From an uncultured Lachnospiraceae bacterium (lineage in GTDB: Bacteria > Bacillota > Clostridia > Lachnospirales > Lachnospiraceae), in NCBI GenBank assembly GCA_947165025.1, contig CAMUYQ010000015.1:1-39820 (forward strand): 39,820 bases of DNA, in the 5' to 3' direction. The notes beneath the pieces are model-generated. The model saw nothing but the letters and a program-made list of their open reading frames with translations. It searched no databases and had not been told where the DNA came from. Of this stretch, positions 25,996 through 32,641 are shown piece after piece. How positions within the stretch are numbered: the stretch's first letter is position 1; the number at the start of each line of letters is the position of its first letter. The position numbers were made by a program, and so were the translations under genes.

Positions 25996-27054
25996 TCATC
26001 TTTGCCCGAACGAGAAAGGAGGATAGTATATCCCTGTCTCGGTAATTATCGCAGTGATCAGCGAATGATCCGTAACATCAAATGCGGGATTGAACACCTT
26101 GATGCCTTCGGGCGCCATCCTCTTCTCATACCACATTGTCGTGACCTCATCGCCGTCGCGCTGCTCGATCGGAATGTCGGCACCGCTTTTGATGGAAGGA
26201 TCGATAGTTGACATCGGACCGCAGACATAGAATGGAATGCCGTAGTGCTTTGCAAGCGTTGCCACGACACTTGTCCCGATCTTGTTGGCGGTGTCTCCGT
26301 TTGCGGCAACCCTGTCGCATCCGACAAGAACCGCATCTATCTTACCGGATGCCATAAGAGCTCCTGCCATGTTGTCGCACTGCAGCGTTACATCCATGCC
26401 CGCTGCGGCAAGTTCATATGCGGTAAGCCTTGCCCCCTGAAGGAGCGGCCTTGTTTCATCACAGAATATGTGAAAATCATACCCGCGCTCGTGTCCGAGA
26501 TACATCGCAGCTGTTGCCGTGCCGTACTTTGATGTGGCAAGCTGCCCTGCGTTGCAGTGGGTCAGGAGTCCGTATCCCGGCTTTAAAAGTGTCAGCGCAT
26601 TTTCGCCGATCGCCCTGCAGGCATCCTCATCCTGCTGTCTGATAAGGAGTGCTTCGGCGCGCATCGCATCAAGTATCTCTGAAACAGGCTTTCCTGCATT
26701 ATCCTTAACTACACGGTCCATTCTGTTAAGCGCCCAGCTTAAGTTAACAGCAGTCGGCCTTGAACTGTTAAGGTAGTCCCTGTCCTTTGAAAACGCGCTG
26801 TAGAACTTATCATGATCAGTCTCTTTGATCCTGCACGCACAAAGGTAAGCCGCGAACGCAGCAAACACACCGATCGCCGGCGCGCCTCTTACCTCCAGAC
26901 GCTTTATCGCATTATAGAATTCCTCAGGCAAAGACAGACGAAGCATCCGTCTTGTTCCGGGAAGCTTCGTCTGGTCTATTATCACTATCTCTTTTGCCGC
27001 ATCATCAAGTGATACGGTTTCGTCAATCTCAAAATTCCGGCTCGATGAGTCCAT
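25996..27054 (-). CDS. mtnA: S-methyl-5-thioribose-1-phosphate isomerase
   Basis: 352 residues from ATG 27054, which has AAAAGGA 6 nt upstream; the longer frame to 27156 lies inside hpf and is unlike MtnA. It isomerises methylthioribose-1-phosphate to the ribulose form in methionine salvage. EVRGAPAIGVFAA, the catalytic cysteine in LLTHCNAGQLATSKYGTA, and the acid in VGCDRVAANGDTANKIGT are the family signature, also shared by eIF2B-like proteins. No mtnK or other salvage gene is adjacent, so a role in 5-deoxyribose disposal is also possible. It overlaps the hpf end by 26 nt. Confidence 0.93.
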   Translation of the reverse strand: MDSSSRNFEIDETVSLDDAAKEIVIIDQTKLPGTRRMLRLSLPEEFYNAIKRLEVRGAPAIGVFAAFAAYLCACRIKETDHDKFYSAFSKDRDYLNSSRPTAVNLSWALNRMDRVVKDNAGKPVSEILDAMRAEALLIRQQDEDACRAIGENALTLLKPGYGLLTHCNAGQLATSKYGTATAAMYLGHERGYDFHIFCDETRPLLQGARLTAYELAAAGMDVTLQCDNMAGALMASGKIDAVLVGCDRVAANGDTANKIGTSVVATLAKHYGIPFYVCGPMSTIDPSIKSGADIPIEQRDGDEVTTMWYEKRMAPEGIKVFNPAFDVTDHSLITAIITETGIYYPPFSFGQR

Positions 27055-27556
27055 ATGTGTTTCCTTTTCTCTTGTACACAACGCTCGTCTGACCGTTCTC
27101 GGCATTTGTGAACACATAGAAGCTGTGTCCGCAAAGCTCCATCTGAACGCATGCATCTTCGGGATACATCGGCTTCATATCGATCCTCTTTGTACGGACG
27201 ATCTTGATCTCGTCATCGTCGTTGTAATCCTTATCAAGGAAATCCTGACGGAAGTTTTCCGTCGCATGCTTGGCGTCGATGATCTTGTTCTTGTACTTCT
27301 TGAGCTGACGCTCGATGATCTCCTCAACAAGATCGATCGAAACATACATATCGTTACTTACCTGTTCCGAACGGATGACCGAGCCCTTAACGGGGATCGT
27401 AACCTCTATCTTCTGTCTGTCCTTTTCCACGCTTAAAGTAACGTGTATCTGAGTGTTAGGAGTAAAATAACGCTCAAGCTTTCCTATCTTGTCCTCCACT
27501 GCCTGTCTTAAGCCCGGTGTGACATCAATGTTCTTGCCTACGATTACAAATTCCAT
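27029..27556 (-). CDS. hpf: Ribosome hibernation promoting factor (long form)
   Basis: 175 residues. It dimerises idle ribosomes to 100S particles in stationary phase. The N-terminal HPF/YfiA domain (about residues 1-100) starts EFVIVGKNIDVTPGLR and has the Y-box-like KLERYFTP. A linker follows, then the C-terminal dimerisation domain KPMYPEDACVQMELCGHSFYVFTNAENGQTSVVYKRKGNTYGLIEP, which marks the long form. It lies 21 nt after the NlpC/P60 gene and overlaps mtnA. Confidence 0.95.
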   Translation of the reverse strand: MEFVIVGKNIDVTPGLRQAVEDKIGKLERYFTPNTQIHVTLSVEKDRQKIEVTIPVKGSVIRSEQVSNDMYVSIDLVEEIIERQLKKYKNKIIDAKHATENFRQDFLDKDYNDDDEIKIVRTKRIDMKPMYPEDACVQMELCGHSFYVFTNAENGQTSVVYKRKGNTYGLIEPEF

Positions 27557-27577
27557 TTCTGCTCACTCCTTTCTCTT

Positions 27578-29026
27578 TTAGAATATTCTTCGGATAGCCA
27601 GGATGTTACGGTATGAAGCGTTCGAAACTTTGATACCCGTCTTGGCTGTCGATGCATGGACGATCTGGCCGCCGCCGATGTAGATACCTACGTGACCCGA
27701 GTAACATACGATGTCACCGGCCTGTGCCTCGGCAAGGCTTCCTACGCCGTAACCCATTGCACGCTGTGCACCCGATGAGTGCGGCAGGGATACACCGAAG
27801 TTTCTGTAAACACCCATTGTAAATCCTGAACAGTCTGTTCCGTTTGTAAGGCTGGTGCCGCCATATACGTAAGGATTTCCGACAAACTGGAGCGCATAGT
27901 TCGCAACGCTTGCTCCGAGTCCGCTTCCGCTGGCCGCGTATGATCCGCCGCCACCGCCGCTTGACGTCTTGCCGCTGCCCTTCTTGCCGGCAGCCTTTGC
28001 TGCTGCCTGCTGGGCACGCTTACGTTCCGCAGCTTCCTTCTTAAGTCTTGCTTCCTCTTCAGCCTTTGATTCGGCCTGCGGGAAGAGTGTGGCGATGCTG
28101 ACGTATTCCTTGGAAACCCAGCCGTCACCTTCCTCGATATTAACCTTGACCCATTCATCCGTTTCCTCGATGACGGTCAGCTGGTCCTCGTTTGCAACAA
28201 GTCCGAGAACGATCGAATCGGCACTTGCTTCTTCTCTTATCTTAAGAGTTGTCGTATGAACGGTAGCCGTTCTCTGTCCGACCTCTGCGGCAAGCTTGAC
28301 AGCTGCCTGTCCGGTCTTGACATACTCACCTTTAACGAAACCGACAACGTTTCCGGATTCGATCTTGTACCAGTCGCCCTGCTTATCAAGCCACGTACCT
28401 GCGGAATGATTGTAGAGCTTACCTACGATCTCACTGTTCTCATCCGGTTCAGAACGGACATTTACATATCCGTCAACAACGGCGATGACCTGATCCGAGA
28501 GATCCTCTTCACCCTCCTCGACATCCTGAGCTTCAGGCTTGATATCGATCGTGGGATTTGCTTCCTCGGCAGCCTTCTGCTCCTCGGTCTTTTCCTCTTC
28601 GGCTTTTTCACCTTCGGCAAGTTCGGTATCGTCTCCGCCGTTCTTGTCATTCTTGCTGCCGGTGTTGTTATCCGTGGATGTTATCTCGATCGTGGCACCT
28701 TCCGATGCGGAACCGACAACGGCAACACCGTTTATCGTGGTGCCTTCGTTAACGGCTTTGGATGAAGGTGTTTCAACCTTTGCCACAACCGTTGAATCGC
28801 CTTTTGTTATCTTTTCGTGATTTGCAATTGTTGACTGCTTTGCCGCATTACGTGCAACATCTGCACGGATATCCTTGATGGAACGACCGTTACCTGCAGC
28901 AAGAGCTACTCCTGCAGCAGGAAATACAAGCGATGTGGCAGCCTGCACGTCATTTATCGGAAAGCACGTTACCACAACAGCCATAAGTACGACGACTGCT
29001 GTAGCCTTCAGTACGCTTTTCTTCAT
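27578..29026 (-). CDS. Secreted SH3-domain NlpC/P60 cell-wall hydrolase
   Basis: 482 residues. A signal peptide ends near VQAA (about residue 30). A threonine-, acid- and glycine-rich linker (about residues 60-175) is followed by two SH3b domains (about 178-242 and 250-312; both end WVS or FVK-type strands). A K/A/R-rich stretch and a Gly-Ser linker lead to the NlpC/P60 endopeptidase domain (about 372-482). The catalytic Cys is in NGTDCSGF, the His in SGHVGIY and a third polar residue in IVHAS. It cleaves D-gamma-Glu-diamino acid bonds in the family. GGAGG lies 6 nt before the ATG. A hairpin repeat lies upstream. Confidence 0.93.
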   Translation of the reverse strand: MKKSVLKATAVVVLMAVVVTCFPINDVQAATSLVFPAAGVALAAGNGRSIKDIRADVARNAAKQSTIANHEKITKGDSTVVAKVETPSSKAVNEGTTINGVAVVGSASEGATIEITSTDNNTGSKNDKNGGDDTELAEGEKAEEEKTEEQKAAEEANPTIDIKPEAQDVEEGEEDLSDQVIAVVDGYVNVRSEPDENSEIVGKLYNHSAGTWLDKQGDWYKIESGNVVGFVKGEYVKTGQAAVKLAAEVGQRTATVHTTTLKIREEASADSIVLGLVANEDQLTVIEETDEWVKVNIEEGDGWVSKEYVSIATLFPQAESKAEEEARLKKEAAERKRAQQAAAKAAGKKGSGKTSSGGGGGSYAASGSGLGASVANYALQFVGNPYVYGGTSLTNGTDCSGFTMGVYRNFGVSLPHSSGAQRAMGYGVGSLAEAQAGDIVCYSGHVGIYIGGGQIVHASTAKTGIKVSNASYRNILAIRRIF

Positions 29027-29072
29027 GAAACCTCCGTATTTATACGATAGCCCCCTCGTTAACCTTCAAACA

Positions 29073-29114
29073 GCAGTCAGGAATCCTCCCGCTTCGCGGG
29101 TCCCTCCTTCCTGC
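29073..29114. repeat. Diverged copy of the GAA-loop hairpin repeat, upstream of the NlpC/P60 gene
   Basis: It matches about 40 nt of the 99-bp repeat units at 24257-24454. On the minus strand the hairpin CCCGC-GAA-GCGGG (29088-29100) replaces CCCAC-GAA-GTGGG, and the outer GCAG/CTGC replaces GTAG/CTAC. Both are compensated changes. AGGAAGGAGGG upstream of the hairpin is kept. It sits in the 5' untranslated region of the hydrolase gene. Confidence 0.8.
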
Positions 29115-29159
29115 ATTTAGCGCATACATTCGATAGGATAACAAAATATGCCCTGCCTG

Positions 29160-30074
29160 TCAAATCAGGAAGGCCTGAGCGGAGTATACTGCGTTGGCTC
29201 CGTCGGCCACTGCGGTCGATACCTGGCGCAGTTTTTTGGACCTGATATCGCCGGCTGCGAACACACCCGGAAGGGATGTTGCGCATGTCTCGTCGGCAAT
29301 GATGTATCCGTTCTCATCCTTGTCTACGGCATCTGTATATGAAGAATTCGGGTTGTTGCCCGTCGCTATGAACACTCCTGCTACGTCCAGCACGCTCCTG
29401 TCGCCGGTCTTGACGTTTTCGATCTCAAGTCCTGCGACCATTCCCTCGTCAGCTCCCTTTATCTCCTTCGGGATGCTGTCCCAGACGACCTCCACATTCG
29501 GAAGCTCAAACAGTGCATTCTGAAGTATCTTCGCCGCTCTGAGCTCATCGCGTCTGTGAACGAGATAGACCTTCTCGCATCCGCGTGCCAAGAAGATCGC
29601 GTCCTCCACGGCAACATCTCCGCCGCCTATGACCGCGACCGTACGCTTTTTGAAGAATGCCCCGTCGCATGTTGCACAGTAGCTGACTCCCGCTCCGGTC
29701 AGTTCCTCTTCACCCGGGATCCCGAGCTTTCTCGGGGAATTGCCGGTGGCAAGGATGACGCACTTGCCGACAAAAGTTCCGTTATCCGTCTTGACCCTGT
29801 TATTCTTCTCTTCAAAATCAATGCCCTCGACCTCACACATCTCGGTCGTGACATCGTATTTATCAAGGTGCTCCTGCATCTTCATTCCAAGCTCCGCACC
29901 CGTGATCCCGGGAAGTCCCGGATAATTGTCCACTTCATATGTATTGAGTATCTGCCCGCCGGCACCGTACCTTTCTATAAGAAGAGTCTTAAGGCCTGCC
30001 CTTGCCGCATATATACCTGCCGTAAGCCCCGCGGGGCCCGCTCCTACGATGATGACGTCGTACTGTTGCTCCAT
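29160..30074 (-). CDS. trxB: Thioredoxin reductase
   Basis: 304 residues. It reduces thioredoxin with NADPH. FAD loop GAGPAG (residues 11-16), redox-active CATC (C133, C136) followed by DG, and the NADPH loop GGGDVAVE (about 150-157) are standard, as is the C-terminal GVFAAGDI. It is divergent from the SDR gene across a 77-bp shared region. Confidence 0.96.
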   Translation of the reverse strand: MEQQYDVIIVGAGPAGLTAGIYAARAGLKTLLIERYGAGGQILNTYEVDNYPGLPGITGAELGMKMQEHLDKYDVTTEMCEVEGIDFEEKNNRVKTDNGTFVGKCVILATGNSPRKLGIPGEEELTGAGVSYCATCDGAFFKKRTVAVIGGGDVAVEDAIFLARGCEKVYLVHRRDELRAAKILQNALFELPNVEVVWDSIPKEIKGADEGMVAGLEIENVKTGDRSVLDVAGVFIATGNNPNSSYTDAVDKDENGYIIADETCATSLPGVFAAGDIRSKKLRQVSTAVADGANAVYSAQAFLI

Positions 30075-30111
30075 GATTTTCTCCCTGTAATGTGATATAA
30101 TTATTATGATA

Positions 30112-30139
30112 ATTATACCATAAAATCCTTGTTACACAA
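30112..30139 (-). promoter_or_regulatory. Promoter of trxB in the divergent trxB/SDR region
   Basis: On the minus strand the -35 box is TTGTGT (30134-30139), the spacer 16 bp and the -10 box TATAAT (30112-30117), 37 nt before the trxB start. The -35 overlaps the AAAGGAGG ribosome site of the plus-strand SDR gene. A plus-strand TATAAT at 30095-30100 may serve that gene, with a poor -35. Confidence 0.7.
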
Positions 30140-30151
30140 AGGAGGTACATC

Positions 30152-30871
30152 ATGGGAAAGAACGCACTGATCACGGGAGCTTCACGCGGGATAGGCCGCG
30201 CGATCGCGATAGAATTTGCACGCGCAGGCTATGACCTGACACTGTGCTGCATCAAGAACATAGACAGCCTCGAGAGCCTTGCGAAGGACCTGACGGACAC
30301 ATACAAGGTCAAATGTGTGGCATACCGGGCGGACGTCTCGGATCCGAAGGCCGTTAAGGAACTGTTTGAGAAGGTCGATCCGCCGACGGTTCTCATAAAC
30401 AACGCGGGGGTCTCTTACGTCGGACTCATCACGGATATGACCGACGAGGACTGGGCAAAGACGATCAACACAAACCTAAGCTCCGTCTTCTATATGTGCA
30501 GGGCCGCGATCCCTCACATGCTGTCGGAGTTCTCCGGAAAGATCATCAACGTTTCGAGTGTCTGGGGTGAAAGCGGAGCCTCGATGGAGGTCGCGTATTC
30601 CGCATCAAAGGGCGGTCTCGACGCATTTACAAAAGCGCTTGCCAAAGAGCTTGCACCGAGCGGGATAAGTGTCAACGCCGTTGCGTGCGGACTGATAGAT
30701 ACGGACATGAACTCAAGACTGTCCGATGAAGAACTGGCAGAAGTTGTCGCCGATATACCTGCGGACCGTATCGGAAAGCCCGCCGAGGTTGCATCTGTCA
30801 TACTGTCCCTGGCAGAATCAACGAACTACCTTACCGGACAGGTGATAGCGGTCGACGGCGGCTGGATATAA
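30152..30871 (+). CDS. SDR family oxidoreductase (FabG-like 3-oxoacyl reductase)
   Basis: 239 residues, classical short-chain dehydrogenase. The NADP-binding loop is GASRGIGRAIA (residues 8-18), followed by NNAG (about 86-89). The catalytic Ser is in INVSSVWGE, and YSASK (about 150) supplies Tyr and Lys. It ends TGQVIAVDGGWI. FabG is the closest well-known relative, but it stands alone, not in a fab cluster, so the substrate is open. AAAGGAGG precedes the ATG by 6 nt. Its stop is 2 nt from the stop of convergent mobA. Confidence 0.88.
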   Translation: MGKNALITGASRGIGRAIAIEFARAGYDLTLCCIKNIDSLESLAKDLTDTYKVKCVAYRADVSDPKAVKELFEKVDPPTVLINNAGVSYVGLITDMTDEDWAKTINTNLSSVFYMCRAAIPHMLSEFSGKIINVSSVWGESGASMEVAYSASKGGLDAFTKALAKELAPSGISVNAVACGLIDTDMNSRLSDEELAEVVADIPADRIGKPAEVASVILSLAESTNYLTGQVIAVDGGWI

Positions 30872-30873
30872 AA

Positions 30874-31467
30874 TCATGTGAACGGCGTATTCTGGTTCCT
30901 GTATATCGACCTTCTGTTTGAATCATAATATGAAATGTTTGAAAGAGTGCCGGAAAGATCCCTTATCCTGTACTCTTTTTTCTTTATCTGTTCGATAATG
31001 CCGCCAATGACTGTGACAGAGTATATGCTCGCAAGCGGCTGGACATCGATCTTGCCAGTTCTTGCAAACAGTATATCCTCACCGGCATAGGCAGCGCATA
31101 TGGCCTCAATCTCTTTATGATCATACTCCGTCATGTCGCATGCAAGAACAAGGACGGCATCGTATCCGTCTTCCCTGGCCCTCACAAGAGACGCATGTAT
31201 CCCGCCAAGCGGACCTACCCTTTCAAAAATATCGATCACGCTCTCATAACCTTCGCGTGCGAGGATCCTGTCCGATCTTACCGATAGATATCTTCCTTTG
31301 ATCACGTCCGGATAAGTTATGTCAACCTCTTCGCATATCTTATCAAGAAACGTCCTTCCGTCATTGGGGATCACAACCGAATCCTTCGGCATGCCCATCC
31401 GTCTTGAGAGTCCTCCGACAAGAACGACGGCGGCGATATTATACTTTGTCTTCATATCAGTACTCAT
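30874..31467 (-). CDS. mobA: Molybdenum cofactor guanylyltransferase-like (MobA)
   Basis: 197 residues of the NTP-transferase fold. The N-terminal LVGGLSRRMGMPKD (about residues 17-30) is the GTP-binding loop; the lysine is conserved. GPLGGIHASL (about residues 85-94) and VLACDMT (about 107-113) with its metal-binding aspartate are typical of MobA. MobA adds GMP to molybdopterin for Mo-enzymes such as the formate dehydrogenase in this window. The start is ATG 31467 (alternative 31455); no clear ribosome site is visible. It is divergent from the riboswitch-controlled unit. Confidence 0.88.
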   Translation of the reverse strand: MSTDMKTKYNIAAVVLVGGLSRRMGMPKDSVVIPNDGRTFLDKICEEVDITYPDVIKGRYLSVRSDRILAREGYESVIDIFERVGPLGGIHASLVRAREDGYDAVLVLACDMTEYDHKEIEAICAAYAGEDILFARTGKIDVQPLASIYSVTVIGGIIEQIKKKEYRIRDLSGTLSNISYYDSNRRSIYRNQNTPFT

Positions 31468-31510
31468 ATTATTCAGTATAGCGGTTATATTCCGGTTATG
31501 CTATACTTGA

Positions 31511-31612
31511 TGCCGAAAAATCTCCGAGCCCACCGGCCTACAGCAGAAGCCATGGTCCTTGGGCCGCAAGAATATCTTGCCGGGGTACGGAAGGAAACAA
31601 CCGTGCCTTCCC
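31511..31612 (+). promoter_or_regulatory. Candidate Moco (molybdenum cofactor) riboswitch
   Basis: A structured leader upstream of the ECF S-component. It contains CTCCGAGCC (31522-31530), the hairpin GCAAGA-ATA-TCTTGC (31566-31580) and GGAAGGAAACAACC followed by GTGCCTTCC (31589-31611), all resembling the Moco RNA motif as I remember it. GGAAGG/CCTTCC is followed by CTTTTTG, a terminator-like end. CCTTTT (31611-31616) could also pair with AAAAGG at the ribosome site (31619-31624), so control of translation is another option. The nearby mobA and formate dehydrogenase genes support a molybdenum role. Assignment by memory of the motif, not by search. A possible -10 box TATACT lies at 31502-31507. 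Confidence 0.68.
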
Positions 31613-31632
31613 TTTTTGAAAAGGAGTACACA

Positions 31633-32190
31633 TTGAAAAGACTCGATCTTGAGCACTTGATCTTCGCAGCTCTTTGCTGCGATTGTGGTTTGATTGCAAA
31701 AAAACTCATAGGTCCCGCGGCAAACTTTGTCACGGAACTGCTTCATATACCCGGCGGTATTGCAACATCATTCTCTCTGATGTTCCTTGTGGTTGCTGCC
31801 GCGACGATCAGACGCTTTGGCTGTGCCACGATAATGGGCATTGTCCAGAGTCTTCTGGCTTTCACATTCGGAATGACGGGAAGTATGGGGGCACTTGCTC
31901 CGATAGGTTATATCCTTCCCGGCATCGTCATCGATGTGATCCTCTATATCTCTTACAAAAAAAATCCCATACCGACAGCGGGAATAGTCGCATCATCGAT
32001 AGCGTCTTCGATATGCGCCTGTCTTGTAGCAAACATACTGGTATTTAACCTTGGCGGGATTGTTCTTCTTGTATACGCATCTGTTGCGGCAACAAGCGGG
32101 GCGATATGCTCGCTTCCTGCCTTTACGCTAACAGAGCGTCTTATCCCCATATTACAAAAAGGTGTTCATACAGAAAGGAAACAAACATGA
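31633..32190 (+). CDS. ECF transporter S component-like membrane protein
   Basis: 185 residues from TTG 31633, chosen for AAGGAG 6 nt upstream; the open frame extends back to 31498 through the riboswitch but that part is non-coding. It has five to six hydrophobic helices, small-residue rich, with a short basic N-terminus (KRLDLEHL) and TSFSLMFLVVAAATIRRFGCATIMGIVQ. This is the pattern of ECF substrate-binding (S) subunits, which use a shared energising module encoded elsewhere. Control by a Moco-type riboswitch suggests a substrate linked to molybdenum or pterin metabolism; this is inference. The next gene overlaps by ATGA. Confidence 0.75.
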   Translation: MKRLDLEHLIFAALCCDCGLIAKKLIGPAANFVTELLHIPGGIATSFSLMFLVVAAATIRRFGCATIMGIVQSLLAFTFGMTGSMGALAPIGYILPGIVIDVILYISYKKNPIPTAGIVASSIASSICACLVANILVFNLGGIVLLVYASVAATSGAICSLPAFTLTERLIPILQKGVHTERKQT

Positions 32191-32630
32191 AAAAGAAGAT
32201 CATTCTCATCATCTCAGTCCTCGCAGTTCTGACTGCGATCGTCACCTGCATTTACCTTAGCGGACGCGATAAAGTCGCAGCCGGAAATGTCCTGATCAAG
32301 ACCGCCTCTTCGGAAGTTACGGTAAGCATAAACGACCTCACACTGTCCAAAGTATCAGGGGAGACAGTCAACAAAAAGGGGGAGACCAAAAAGATCGAAG
32401 CGGAAGGATTTTCTCTTTCCGACGTTCCCTCTCTTGCGGGTGTTTCCGATTATTCCGAAGTGAGCGTTTTCTCGGATGATGAATACAATGCGACCGTCAC
32501 TTCGGATGAGCTTAAAGACAAAGAAAGAGCCTGGCTTATTTCCGAAGAGAACAGTGTCAGGCTCATAGTATTTGATGATCCGGATTCAAAACGAAACGTT
32601 AAGAATGTTGTCCGTATAGAGATCAGGTAA
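32187..32630 (+). CDS. Small membrane-anchored protein, possible sulfite-oxidase-like fragment
   Basis: 147 residues from ATG 32187, preceded by AAAGGA and overlapping the S-component stop by ATGA, so coupled. One N-terminal transmembrane segment (about residues 4-22) anchors an extracytoplasmic domain. The segment GFSLSDVPSLAGVSDYSEVSVFSDDEY (start about residue 74) resembles the LxDVLxLAGV...V.F.S.DGY pattern in Moco-binding sulfite-oxidase-type domains, but the protein lacks an obvious cofactor cysteine. It could be a diverged or partner protein. The co-transcription with a Moco riboswitch is the main context. Low certainty on function. Confidence 0.6.
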   Translation: MKKKIILIISVLAVLTAIVTCIYLSGRDKVAAGNVLIKTASSEVTVSINDLTLSKVSGETVNKKGETKKIEAEGFSLSDVPSLAGVSDYSEVSVFSDDEYNATVTSDELKDKERAWLISEENSVRLIVFDDPDSKRNVKNVVRIEIR

Positions 32631-32641
32631 GTCCTGTCTTA

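Noticed and set aside
29027-29159. Cyclic-di-AMP (ydaO-type) riboswitch before the NlpC/P60 gene
   Set aside because: Such switches often precede wall hydrolases, but the conserved ydaO blocks are not visible and the space is mostly the repeat hairpin.
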